Assembly: GCF_020882245.1 (NCBI RefSeq)
Contig: NC_083597.1
Span: 57,080,152-57,144,151 of the forward strand
Direction of reading: 5' to 3'
DNA length: 64,000 nt
DNA from: Rhopalosiphum padi
Taxonomy: Eukaryota; Arthropoda; Insecta; Hemiptera; Aphididae
Part shown: positions 1 to 11,800 of the stretch, in pieces
How the letters are laid out: each line of letters begins with the position of its first letter
How positions within the stretch are numbered: position 1 is the first letter of the stretch
Notes under the pieces: model-generated
Databases searched by the model: none
Told to the model about the DNA's origin: nothing
What the model saw: the letters and a program-made list of their open reading frames with translations, nothing else
Position numbers and translations under genes: made by a program

Positions 1-2182
1 ATACTTTTTATGACTAATATTTATTATGTTTATCGTGGTTATCTGTGCGTGTTCTTATGTAAAATCATAGCAATTGAAAATTTATAGTAAATACACTTCC
101 GTTTGCTATATCACATTTCTATTACCGTTGTTGGAAAATAATTTAAAATATATATATATATATGATACGTTTAGACTCAAATGACCTTTTCTGAATCTTT
201 TTTATTCGGAAGCAATCCGTCTCCTAACCGTATTTTAGGACGCGAGTAGTATGCGCCCTACGCAGTGTACCTACCTATATTACAAGTACATGTACCTACC
301 TGCGCGTATTATGTATTCGGCTGCGATCGAGCCGTCGCGGTCGTCTCCCGCATACAGTAGTTAGTATAATATTGTTCAGCCGCCGCAGAAGTGGGTACGT
401 TTAACATTCGCGGGACACGGTCGTGCTTTCGCCGCTGTACGGTAATTAACAGACCTTGCAATGGTCAACACTTTGCATAAACCTCTCGCAGTTAATTAAC
501 GGTCACCGCTGTGTATTATCATAATATCGTATCGGAATTCAGCTCGCAGAGCTTGCCCCTTATAAACAGATTAAAATATATTAGTAAGTTTTGGTTCCAG
601 ACGTTCCACAAACACACTGTACTCGTTCGACCGAGTGGTTATGAACAAAAATCAGACATGTTTTCATTATTGTTGTTGTTGTTATTATATTGATATAATT
701 AGGTATATTATTATATTATTGCTCTACGGGCATGACAGAGTACCTACATTTTAAATATTTACAATCGTCTTGAACTTGTTATAATAATATAACAATAATA
801 AGAGGTAGTAATAATAATAATGATAATAATAATAATAATACATATATTTAATATACCGGTTGAATCACAAAGATTTACCATATTTTAATTTAAAATTGTC
901 AAATATTCGTAGTGGTATATTTTATATGTACATACTTCGTTAATTCATTATTATATTATAATGATGTGTTTTTTTTTGTATATATTGTTTATGTTACTAT
1001 AATATAAATTAAACAATTACATGGATTCAATATGTATATATATAAATAATATATGAATAACTGAAAGTGAAGATCATGACATAACATTTTTTTAATATAT
1101 ATACATAATAATAAATAACAATATAATACTATTGATTATATATAAATGTAATAATGCTATAATTTTAGTTGTATGCTAAAATGATAATAATATACTATTA
1201 TAACGATTAAGGACGCATAATAGATTACGAAAATTAGAGTATAATTAGTAATATGTTTTTATATCTTTATCGTCGTTTTAGTTCCTACTCATTAAATGAA
1301 ATAAACACAAAAAAGAATTTTTTTTTATAACATTTTTTCAGTAAAAAATAATGTAATGATACTACTTAATAAATAATAACGGTTTAACACTTTTCGCGGA
1401 AAATGATAATAATACGATATCTATTCTTAATATTAACTTTACCTTTTGACCTGTAATGAGAAAAATAATTAAAAACAGAAGTAAAATACAATCTATTTAA
1501 TTATAATTTGTAGACTTCAAATATTTAACTTTTCTTAGAAAGTATATTATTGGCTTACACGATGTTTAATTAAAACATAATGAGTAATATTTTCATAATC
1601 AAAAATATATTTTAGTTTGAATTAATTTGAAAAACATGAAAATAATAATGTTTAAATTATAACTGAAAAAAATGTTGAAGACGTAACTACAATTTACTTA
1701 GCATCAAAGTCTGTAAGTTATGTTTAGATTTGTAGAAAACAATTTTCTTTGAGGATATGTAAACTGATATGTGACGAAAATACATTTGTCCTAAACATTC
1801 AATCAAATAAACACGTAATTTATTGCAATATATCATTATTATTTACACGCTGAAATATGATAATAGTATTGACGAGGAAAAGAAACATTACCTACCTATA
1901 AAATAAATGTATCAATTAGAGTTCTCTCGAAATCACTCTTACGCCCGACAGCGTAAAACGCTATAACTCCTGAGAATTGCCTGATAATTAAATATATAGT
2001 ATTATATTTTTAAAAAAATGTTGGCTTAAGCTGTTCCTATACAATGATACATCTATGTTATAACAATATTTATAATAGTATATATTATTATATAAATAAA
2101 ATATTTCAATAGTATTCGATGGACAGTTTATAACTATAATTGGTGGTGATGGTTTTGGACGGTCCCCCCACATGCAAAAGAA
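1..2182. other. AT-rich 3' flank of the LRR gene
   Basis: No coding exon is seen here. Most of it is A/T-rich with an (AAT)n run near 800-840. A GC-richer island at about 300-500 carries several CpGs and repeated TTAATTAA-type words (about 443-500), which resemble homeodomain core sites. It could be a regulatory patch or an end of a neighbouring transcript. The small ORFs in it have no recognisable protein character. Confidence 0.5.
1819..1824 (-). promoter_or_regulatory. Candidate poly(A) signal of the LRR gene
   Basis: The minus strand reads AATAAA here, about 360 nt past the LRR stop codon. A weaker TATAAA variant lies nearer the stop, at about 2069-2074. In DNA this AT-rich such hexamers are common, so this is only the first canonical hexamer downstream and not a demonstrated 3' end. 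Confidence 0.25.
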
Positions 2183-2887
2183 TCACACTGCTATGTCGTG
2201 CAAAAACAAACCGGTCGACGCGAAGACCACTGCTACAACCAGGACCGTAGTCGTGGTAACGCCGGCATTGGTCCTTGGAGGGGCAGCTACCGATGTTTGC
2301 AAGCATTTATCAATGACTGCGGAATCGACGACGGCGATGGGCTGTCCGTTGAGCTCCAGTGGCGAAATGCAATAGTTCTTGCCGGTGAAAAGATCTCGGG
2401 ACGTGTTGCCGAACGGGCGGCCGTCCAGGAACCGGAATAGGTGACAGTCGCACGGGAAGTGGTTGCCGACCAAGGTGAATCCGTCGGAAGAGGCGGAAGC
2501 AAGGCCTACGAACGTGCCCCGTCGTGGGCTGTCTAACACGTGATTGCCGTTGAACCGGAAGTGTCGGATGTGATTTTCCCGTGTCACGGTCAGGCTCTGC
2601 ATCGCATCGATCTTGTTGTTCAACAGGTTGAGACTGCCAACGTGCGCCAGGCCCGCGAACGCGTCCGCCCGGATTACGCCCAAGTCCGAGTCTTGGATGG
2701 ACAACACATGCACATGGCTGAGACCGCGAAACGTGAACGACTTCAGTGACGACAAGTCCATGAACGACAGCTTCAGCAGGCCCACCGAGTCCAGCCCATT
2801 GAACGAATCGGGCTGCAGTTGTTGGATGCCCGACGGTAGGATAAGATGTTCAACGTTTGTTAGACCGGAAAATGCATTAGCTGACAC
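2183..2887 (-). CDS. LRR cell-surface protein, terminal exon (LRRs, LRRCT, hydrophobic tail)
   Basis: This is the last coding exon of an extracellular LRR protein. The frame is open for 234 codons to a stop. It begins with GTG (Val) right after the acceptor ending TAG at 2888-2890, in phase 0 with the donor of the upstream exon. Residues 1-120 hold about five LRR units of roughly 24 residues with the usual L-x-x-L-x-L and F-x-G-L spacing. Residues 146, 148, 173 and 195 are the cysteines of an LRRCT cap in a C-x-C...C...C pattern. Residues 196-210 form a short Ser/Thr/Pro stalk. Residues 211-229 are hydrophobic and only five residues follow, which suits a GPI-anchor signal better than a transmembrane receptor. 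An N-glycosylation sequon lies at residue 161. The architecture resembles insect adhesion LRR proteins of the connectin/chaoptin kind, but orthology cannot be assigned by eye. A partner-binding or adhesion role is inferred. Confidence 0.9.
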   Translation of the reverse strand: MSANAFSGLTNVEHLILPSGIQQLQPDSFNGLDSVGLLKLSFMDLSSLKSFTFRGLSHVHVLSIQDSDLGVIRADAFAGLAHVGSLNLLNNKIDAMQSLTVTRENHIRHFRFNGNHVLDSPRRGTFVGLASASSDGFTLVGNHFPCDCHLFRFLDGRPFGNTSRDLFTGKNYCISPLELNGQPIAVVDSAVIDKCLQTSVAAPPRTNAGVTTTTVLVVAVVFASTGLFLHDIAV

Positions 2888-3569
2888 CTACATACAAGGT
2901 ACAAAAAAAAACGGTACACACGTGACATTTTATACTATAGTAATTCATTGAAATCATGTTAAAATTGTTTTTATCTCATATGAACCTAATTCGGTTTTTT
3001 ATTTAAATCCGATGAAAAAAATAGCATAATAATAGAATAAAATACGAGAAACCGGAAATGGACGTATGCACATATATAGTTTACCAGGAGACTAGGCAGT
3101 AGGCTTACTATACACAGCGTTCTTACATGAATTGCGAAATCCGATACATAAAAACGATTGTATAATAATAAAATACAGTAATTTAATTATAGTTATAATG
3201 CATACTTTTCTCTAGGGTATACGCGTAACGTAGTGGAGTATTTTTTATTTTCTTAGTATTGAATCAAGTTATAAAGGATTTGCGACAGTTTTATAATATG
3301 TAGTAGTTAGTTTCGAGGTTTTAAGACTAGAGTTGAATATTCAAACGATGAATTTTTTTTTATCAAATAGTTAAATTAATTTAAAATAATACGACAACAC
3401 GTAAGACTGTCTGTCCGTTTACTATTATACCACTAAAAATCTTATTAGTAAAATCGCGTCTTTTATTTATTCAGTCCAAACTAAAATCGTATTGTATCAT
3501 CGCATTTATATCTAAGTGCACGTCTGCAGCGTAAAATCATGAGGTCGCGTGACCGGTCTAAATTCTTAC
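2888..3569 (-). other. Intron between the two LRR exons (682 bp)
   Basis: The donor is G|GTAAGAATT (GT at 3569-3568) and the acceptor is TAG at 2890-2888. Both flanking exons are in phase 0, and joining them completes an LRR unit (NNNPLHT + VSANAFSGL), which is strong evidence for the join. An alternative acceptor, CAG at 2883-2881, would shift the frame and is rejected. The body is AT-rich with no other feature. Confidence 0.85.
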
Positions 3570-3953
3570 CGTGTGCAATGGATTGTTGTTGAGCAGTATG
3601 AGCCTGATGTTGGCGGTGCCGGCGAACGCAAACTCGTGTATGACTCTGATCTGATTGTACCCCAACAGAATGGCCGTCACGTTCTGGAGACCGGCGAGCG
3701 AGAACTTGTCGAGCGACTCGAGTGGCGTGTGCTGGATGGACAACTCCCGGAGCCGGCTGAGCCCGCGAAACGCGAACCGATCCAACCGACGTATGCCGTT
3801 GGTGTCCAACGTCAGCTTTCGCAGGTGCCGGAGACCGCTGAAAGCATCGGTGGGCAAGTACGTCAGGTTATTTTTGGTCATCGACAGATGTTCGACGGTC
3901 TTGGGTAGGTCGCGTAGCGGCACGAACGTCAGGTGTCCGGAGTTGCAGAGGAT
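3570..3953 (-). CDS. LRR cell-surface protein, internal exon (N-terminal LRRs)
   Basis: This is a 384-nt, 128-codon exon with phase 0 at both ends. The acceptor is a pyrimidine-rich tract ending in CAG at 3956-3954, and the donor follows position 3570. Translation begins ILCNSGHLTFVP, which matches the last cysteine and the strand typical of an LRR N-terminal cap. Four full LRRs follow (about residues 19-113), and a fifth is completed by the next exon. Sequons occur at NLT (residue 29) and NVT (residue 91). The exon GC content and codon use stand out from the AT-rich surroundings, as expected of real coding DNA. The same frame stays open upstream of the acceptor to an ATG at 4007. That gives an alternative unspliced 5' end with a weakly signal-like leader. 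I favour splicing, because the acceptor is good and the cap domain would otherwise be incomplete. Confidence 0.85.
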
Positions 3954-4007
3954 CTGAAACGGAACAGCGCACGTGTTGACAATAATAATATATTGTGCCA
4001 TTAACAA
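3954..4007 (-). other. Alternative 5' extension of the LRR exon (possible start and leader)
   Basis: In frame with the LRR exon, 18 codons run upstream from the acceptor to ATG at 4007, with a second ATG two codons later in a slightly better context. The peptide MLMAQYIIIVNTCAVPFQ is hydrophobic and could act as a weak signal peptide. It overlaps the polypyrimidine tract and acceptor, so it is either a genuine alternative first exon or a coincidence. Its hydrophobic core is short and interrupted by Asn and Thr. Confidence 0.25.
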
Positions 4008-5200
4008 ATTATTTTTAAACGTTCGTCAATGGTGTTGGCTCTTTGCGAACACGAACTAAATTCACGACGTTCGTATTGTATTTGAGTAGATCCGAGTACC
4101 CTTAACACTAGCCCATTACTCCAGCAGCAGAACAAATTTGCATAACATAGGCTAACCTTTTTAAATATCATATAAATTTAATGTTATTCCAATTGAAAAA
4201 TAAAACGTAAATATTATTATTATTCTATACACGGATAATTAATAAAATTAAAAATTTACACGCATATAGAAATATATTTCCTTCTTAAACTCTGCAAGAC
4301 TATAGTTTTTATACCATTATGTTGCCCAATCACAACTCTATAGTAAATCGCTATTACTATTATTATTATAATTTGTATTCTATTTATTTTTTAAATTTAC
4401 GTCAATCGGCTTTTACAATGATAATAACATACGTAAACGTAATAACATTATTCAACAATAATAATAGCACCACAGATATGTAATAAAGTAAACATATTAG
4501 GACGACATAACAGTGATAACAATAAGATAATAAGCCTATAGATATGTACGAATTATTCATATAGTATACGAGTCGTAGACGCGCATCATTCTAGGGAGAG
4601 GGGCGCTGACGGAAAAGTTAGACCGGCTTGTCAATTTATAAAAAGTGCCCTGAAATCGAGTGTTGCTATGAACGCGGATGCTGAGTCTCTTTAACGAGTG
4701 AGGGGGGAGGGTCTATCTGCCCATTTAATAATCCTAAAATAAAACGGTAACAACGGTCTGACGTCTAGACGATAATGATTCGAGACTGAAAACTTCATTT
4801 ATAGACTAATAAACATGGTGATGTGGATGAACTATGTTTAAACTGTATACAGCTTAATTATTTTAATAGGTTATCCTTTACGCCGCTTGTAGTATATTAA
4901 TTATCTAATTGAACTAATTAGATGTCTTAATATTTGTAAATTTTCTATCTGTGAATTATAATACAACGTTGATATTAAATTATATTCCCGTCCCTTAATA
5001 GAGAACGAGATGCTTAATAGGTATATTATTAAAATTTTACACTCATTTCTACGGGTTAATAAAATTAAAACTAAATTCAACTATGTTTTGAATCATTAAA
5101 ATAAATCATCTAAAACGATAAATTATTCAAATAAAACCATAAATCAAACCTCCATAATATCGTCTGAGCCCGGAATGTTATCGCACCGTCTGATCCCTCT
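4008..5200. other. AT-rich stretch, no gene seen
   Basis: A non-coding, A/T-rich stretch with short ATT runs. A slightly GC-richer patch at about 4585-4720 has no ORF of note. Nothing recognisable. Confidence 0.5.
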
Positions 5201-5392
5201 TACGAGTCTAATAATCAATTTATTATGAGATCATTATAGTTTGACTTGAGTGGTCGAACAAATTTATAATTATATTTAATTTCATAAGTATGTAAATCGT
5301 ATAATTATACTTTCTTATTGTTGTGTCATGAAGAATTTGTTCAAATTTTAGGTAACCACTATTTCTGGTCAGAAGATTGCATGCCGACTTAT
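5201..5392 (+). repeat. Left copy of a diverged inverted repeat pair
   Basis: This segment matches the reverse complement of 7675-7842 along most of its length, with small gaps. The longest exact block, at about 5241-5260, is 20 nt: TGACTTGAGTGGTCGAACAA. Within it a short frame reads LCHEEFVQILGNHYFWSEDC. The other copy, read on the minus strand, gives LCEEFI*IECNYRFWSKYC: mostly conservative changes plus one in-frame codon indel. This suggests relics of one coding mobile element rather than random repeats. The family is not recognised. Confidence 0.6.
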
Positions 5393-7674
5393 GTTTATAA
5401 GCATACCTACCTATTTGTGTTGCCTGCTGATCTTTTAGTACATATTATATTAGTAATATACTTGTATTGTACCGATGGCCAGAAAAGCCATATTATCGTT
5501 ATTATTACAGTTGAAAATGATTAACGATTTTATTGTTATTGCCAAGCAACTAGTCTACGGTTTTTAGTAAATCTAAATTCTAATTACATTCATCTGTGAA
5601 TTATTTATTACTATAATATATACAGCAATAAATACTATTGTTCCTATTTTTAATAGACTACAATATTACTCACAAATACATGCATTACGCATACCTACAT
5701 ATTAGGCGTACCTACATAAATACTCGTCATATCACATTCATACTCAATTTAGCCTCAATTTAGCTCAATTTAGTAACTCATCAATATTCTAAAACGTTTG
5801 CCCGGCAATTCCGACCATCATTCCCGCTGCTGATCGAGCTATACTTACACACGCAGATAGAACGCGGCATTGCGGTCCCAATGTCGCGTTCACTATTTAA
5901 TTTTTACAGTCTACCACCCGTTAGTTGTACACGCGTACAACATACCCATCACTTAACTATGAAGACTAGTTCACGTCTACATAATATAAACATATAGACC
6001 AGAGGGTCGAATTACGAAATTAGTCGGTGTAGTTGTCACAAGTCGCGTACCGTTGCCGTTCAGAGGCGGTGGTTTTGAAAGTATTATATTTAATGTTGTA
6101 AGACAAATATACATCCGCTCGTCGACCTAACGCAACCATCCCTCAGGCGATTGCAATGATTCGTTCTATTGATGACTTAATGGTTTTCAACTACGGTTAA
6201 AGAACAAACAACTGAAAATATTATTATCAACGGTTACCTTATTGAAATAAAAACGATGCGATCAATAAATGTTATTAAGCGCGTTACACTAAAATAATGT
6301 GTATAATTAATGAAAGTATAATATTATTATACATAATGTGTTAATGAAATGATCGATTTAAGATGAGGTTATATAATTATATAAAACAATAAAACGCATA
6401 AAACAATTATACTATACTAGTATATACTACAGAATTCCAAATACGCAAATGTATATCTCACACGATCAAATTTACGAAATCTACCGCATTTACTACTTAG
6501 GTTATATCAATAATTTGTCTCTGTCCCGAAATAATATCATATAGAAATATAAGGTATAACAAAACTAATCACCTTGTATAGGTAATATATTGATTTTTCC
6601 ATCAATTGTATCTTATTTATGATTATAATTACTATATAAGTCAATGCGGCGAAGTGAAAGACTTACGAACTCTGTTCATTTTCAGGATCTGCTGCTCAAA
6701 CAGTTCGTGTCCTAGCGGATATACAGTAAAACCTCGCTAAGACGTATTATAAATTTATAATATTCGAAATGTTGGTAATCTCGACGCGATTACATGGTAT
6801 TATATTATAATATCACAATTGCGTATTACATTAGTTTATTGGGATTTGGAAATAAAAATTTTTTTTGCTATTATATAATTCTGTTCATAAATTGAATTTT
6901 GAATTCTCGTTTATAACTTTTCATAGTTATATGTTCATGTACATAATAAAATGATCATTTAATTTCATTAAAATCATACATTTACGCGTGCATTTTGGTT
7001 AGTAAAAAGTTTATATTTAAACATAAATAAATTACTGTTGATAATATTTTCCTCGATACACAGCTAATATGAATATTATATTATTTAAATCAGTTTATAA
7101 TATTATACAATTTGAATATTTAATTTTATTATTTCAGTTTTTTCGTAGCAAACTTTTATTATGTCAAAATATAATTATCGCCAGTATAATCTCTATTGAT
7201 TCGTTAACCACTCACTATCGTCGTATTAAAATAATATTGTTGATTTTCACAATAAATTATCTCTAAATCGAAACGTATAGAACGGGAGCGTATATTATCA
7301 GGTGGTTTATACACGCGCCTAGTCATCAACTCACATCCTCTGGAACACTACCTACGCGTGGCACGTGCCAATGTGCATCGAACGTTATTATATCTGTAAC
7401 TGTGTGCATAGTATTTATGTAAACCACTCAATCGGCAGTTGCAGTGAACGAGTTTTGCGGACAAATTGATAACGAGTTAATAGTTAATATGAGGCTGAGT
7501 TGTGTGTCTGTGTGTGAGTGTGTGTGTGTGTGTGTGTGTATTTATTTAGGACATGATAAGTGTTGCCAAAGGTGTATTCTTATTGTAATGTATTAAAAAT
7601 GGAAACTATTGTGAAACCGCTCTATAACAATATAGTAATAAGTAATAATGAAATGTATTACGGAATCATATGAC
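5393..7674. other. Spacer between inverted copies
   Basis: About 2.3 kb of AT-rich DNA between the two inverted copies, with a (TG)n microsatellite at about 7500-7540. No transposase or reverse-transcriptase motif was found, so the pair is either two independent insertions or the arms of an element whose interior has decayed. Confidence 0.4.
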
Positions 7675-7842
7675 AAAGTCGACACGCAGTATTTTGACCA
7701 AAAACGGTAGTTGCACTCAATCTAAATAAATTCTTCACATAACACAAACACAACAAAGTGGATATAATTATGCATTGTTCGACCACTCAAGTCAGACTTA
7801 AGGTATAATAATAAACCGACTATTCGACTAGTAAGAGTAGAT
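7675..7842 (-). repeat. Right copy of a diverged inverted repeat pair
   Basis: The inverted partner of 5201-5392 (see that entry). The region matching the peptide-like part lies at about 7675-7745, and the exact 20-nt core at about 7774-7793. A stop codon interrupts the frame, so this copy is not coding today. Confidence 0.6.
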
Positions 7843-10800
7843 GGATTATTCGAGCTACGGTTAATTAAGTAACAGGTATAGAGCTGCAATTGAATCTGCT
7901 ACGCCACGCACAAATATTTATTGTATTTATTAATTAACAAATTGCATAAATTATAACGGAACTAATAGGATCGCATTCTCGATCAAATGATGGCTATAGA
8001 TTATAACATCGATTTTATATTACCTACTCATATAATATTGAAATATTTACAAATATTAGAATTAATTACAACTGTGTGTGTTTAGTACGTATTGGTTTTT
8101 TTGAGTGAATTAATACAGATCGCTACAATTCCATTTTCCACTCGTTTGTGTCACAACAATAGTGGTAGATAATATCATAATACAAACAACGTATTTATAA
8201 TAATAATAATATATTATATAATTGTGATTAGGCATAGATATCGGCCTCAAAAACTACACGCTTACAAAGATCGCAAAAGCATTTCGTATAATATATTTGG
8301 TACATTTAAACCACATATTAAAATTTTAAAATTATACTTGAAGTCACTCACTTATTAATTAAACTTACAGACTATTTTTTAAACAGAATAAGACTAAGAA
8401 CTAATTTAGTTTGGTTCATTTAACTAACTCGTTCATTTGCTCAAATTATTGGTAGGTACTCTGAATTCTGATCAACAATCCTGATAACTATTTGAAAATA
8501 ATTTTAAAAAAATGTCTTTATATATTTCCGAAAATTAGAAAACATAGTAGAAATTGCAACGTTTAACATTTTTGCGCAACTAAAAGGTGAACTCATAGTT
8601 ATTTTAATTTAATCGACCCATATTATTTTTACCGTGACAACTACCGATGACCGATATGAACAATAAATTCAAGCAAGATAATCCAAGAAACAAATATGAT
8701 GTTTTATCATATATTGCAAAGTACTACAAAATGGAAATTTGGCACAGCACGTATAAATTAGCTGTAATATTTATGATTTTGTACCTTTTACCAAAAAACG
8801 TATTACTTACAAAAAAACTATATCTGTAAGACCAATACAATGCATATGAGATCAGCCTTAAAATAAATTATTGACTTACATAACTTTGGTGTTAAAAATA
8901 AAAGTTTTTACTGCGATCTAATTACTAAATGAAATATTTAACTTATATATTACGATATTAATTATAACTGTATAATAAACATGATGAACTTTATTTTAAT
9001 CTCCAACACTCGTTTCTCGGTTGATTTGTTTTTTGGAAAAAATATTAAACACCATGTGTACATTAAAAATCTGTGTATCTGTGTATATAATATATATATA
9101 TATATATATGTATACATTATCTGCACTATTTATATTCGTGTCGTCAACCGAATCATATTCTACACGTATACAAAAAAAAATCGACGAGATAACTTTTTTC
9201 GTAAATAAAATATAATCGAATATAGGTTTTCTAGAAACGTAAGGGACCCTTTTTGTATTTCAACGCGAAAAAAAAAATCACCAATACCACACTATACAAA
9301 AACCTTTGTGAATTAAAAAAAATAAAATAAAATAAAAAACGGGAAAACGGGAAAACCTATTGCCCCGCCTGACATGTTCCGCGTAAAGCAGCTGCTGTAA
9401 TTGATTCGGTAAGCACGGGGGGACGTGTAATATAATAGCACGATATTTATGCGCAACGGGAGCGAAATATACAATAGTGAATTTTAATATATCAGCGGTG
9501 TCCAGTTCAGTAGTTGGAATAAATCCAAATTTTAAACGAGAGATTATACAATAATAATAGCGGTATACAATATTATGGTACAACACGTTCCTCGCGACCG
9601 ACGAGTTTCCGTTAAATATAATATTGTATTATAATAATAATAATAATAATAATAATATATTGTAGTCGTTATTTACTTGTGTGTGCGATAAACAGATGCA
9701 GTCCGAAGGGCACGACCACGAACGCACCGAGTCGGCAGTTATCATTAAAATCAGCGTCATCAAAGCACGCATGCCGTTCATTTGTCTGAAAAACAAAAAA
9801 GTTTTGGAAGATGAAAATAAAAGTTTACAAAATGCGATTCAAATTCATTCGCGGCGCGGTGGCATATTCTATTCCCGCAAGACTCGCGTACGCCCGCAGA
9901 GCACACCGATGTGACTCGTTCACACCGTATACAGTAATATTGTGTGTGTGTGTGTGTGTGTGTTTTCTCTTTCTTTTTAAAATGCTAAGTTTTTAGGTTA
10001 TTGCGGCCAAGCGAAAAGGCTTTCGGACGACTTGTTAAATATGTATACATAGGGTTGTGAAGTATAAATATAATGTAGTGGTAGAAAGAGTTTGCGATGT
10101 AGTTAACACGGCGTTGACAAAATAAAATATAAAAATAAAAAGAGCGCATTCGGTCCAACACTGACAATCCCGGAGAGCATCGCAGTTTGACGAGATGAAA
10201 TGCAAAACTTTTTCACATCTTGCGCGTATATACACACCGTACACCACGAACATACCGAGTTGACAGGCCGCATATGAATAAAATTACACAGTATATTTTG
10301 CCTATTGCTCATACGGATATTGTATATATTGTATGGGTGTATTATATATTACAGTACGACAGTTGCCAACTACGACACCATGTCATATACAGAGTGATGT
10401 CAAACACGCTCGTGTACCATCATAGGTACATTTGTATCATTATTGGTTATAAAATATATAATATATTGTATTAAATTCTGATTTTTTGGTTTTTAATGAA
10501 TTGAAGTCGTTTCGTGTGGCAATACAAACCATTTTTTTTTTTCAAAATATTTGAGAGCTTCCCTGTTTTACTATGCATTGTTAATCGGACGATGTTTTTA
10601 AATATTTTGATCGATTTCTTGAAATTGAACAAGTAGTTATACTGAGCTATTATACTTTATGTAATAAGGATAACAGTAAGTAATAATAATAGATTTGGAA
10701 TACCGTAATAATATACTGGGACAACGATTATAGCACTAAATATTGCATCTATTTAGTATTTTATAAGTATATCCTGCATATATTACAAATCGTTTAATCA

Positions 10801-10999
10801 AATGACACTCCTTCAAATGCATAAAAAAAAAAAATCTCAAGTATTAAAACTATTAGATTTTACTGAAAAATTGGAAAAACAGAAATGTCTATAGATTTTT
10901 AATGAGTAGTGTAAAATGCAATCCGTGTTTTCCGTTTTAATCGTCTTATTCCCACGGCGCCATTTGCCAATATATTAATATAATACAACCTATTTTTTT
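7843..10999. other. AT-rich stretch with microsatellites
   Basis: Non-coding. It contains (AT)n at about 9084-9110, (AAT)n at about 9630-9655 and (GT)n at about 9938-9962. Several ORFs of 60-100 codons overlap these tracts or lie in low-complexity sequence, and none looks like a protein. Confidence 0.5.
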
Positions 11000-11800
11000 G
11001 TGAGGACTGCACATTTCTTTCTTTTTATAAATAAAAAAATAACCGTGAGCGTGCTCAGCGAATCGCTCGGTATACGTCACCCACCTACAAATATTAAGTA
11101 CAATAAACGCATTATACGCATCAGGTACTCGACTTGCCCTACACTCTCCTTGCCCGCGCGTTGCGGAGTGGTCGGGGGCTATTTGCAAGCTCGTGAGTAT
11201 ATTATGAAAAGATCCGATACACACTTTAACACACATTCACAGACAATGGTCCATCGAAAACAATAAATAATGTCATCGTGCTCGGAAGTACGCGTCACTC
11301 CATCCACGCGGCTCCGTTCCGATACCGTCCCCTTCGGCGTTTTTCTAGACGATCATTATAATATAATATACGCATACGCGCGCATCCCATTATAACATAA
11401 AAATATATTTAATAACATATACGGGGTGATTCTTTTTACCGTAAACCTGTGGACGACGATTTTTTGGATAATGACGTTTTCAAAACGTTCTTCTACTCTC
11501 TCAAACGATAGACGTTTTACATCAATTATACGTACGACAATAAAATATCGTCTACGATGTTTCGATTTCAAACAACGTTTTTCCGAGATATTTCTCGGTT
11601 TACGGTAAAACAACCGTTCCATAATATATTATGATATTATTATTATTGTAGACGCACCGAAATCGTGGAATGCGGGGACAGAGCGCACACTGCGTACTCC
11701 GGCGCCGCGAGTGAGGGATACTTGTCAGATCTACACGGGGGTGTACTCGAAAACCCACTCTTTATAAAACTCGCGTAAGGCGAAAGCCGCCCCTGAGGTC
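11000..11800. other. GC-richer patch with spaced inverted repeat
   Basis: CpG-containing DNA above the local background. A perfect 14-bp inverted repeat, TTTTACCGTAAACC, lies at about 11433-11446 and is inverted at about 11597-11610, enclosing about 150 bp. It could be the ends of a very small MITE, but no target duplication was found. Overlapping ORFs on both strands do not resemble known proteins. Confidence 0.3.

Noticed and set aside
2172..2951. Plus-strand ORFs of 67-112 codons
   Set aside because: They are antisense shadows of the GC-richer LRR exon at 2183-2887.
3549..3957. Plus-strand ORFs of 100-119 codons
   Set aside because: Antisense shadows of the LRR exon at 3570-3953, with no domain character.
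9681..9996. Plus-strand ORFs of 77 and 61 codons
   Set aside because: Overlapping frames ending in a (GT)n tract; composition is not protein-like and there are no splice signals.
10946..11266. ORFs on both strands (96 and 88 codons)
   Set aside because: They overlap each other in opposite directions in a GC-richer patch, where long chance frames are expected.
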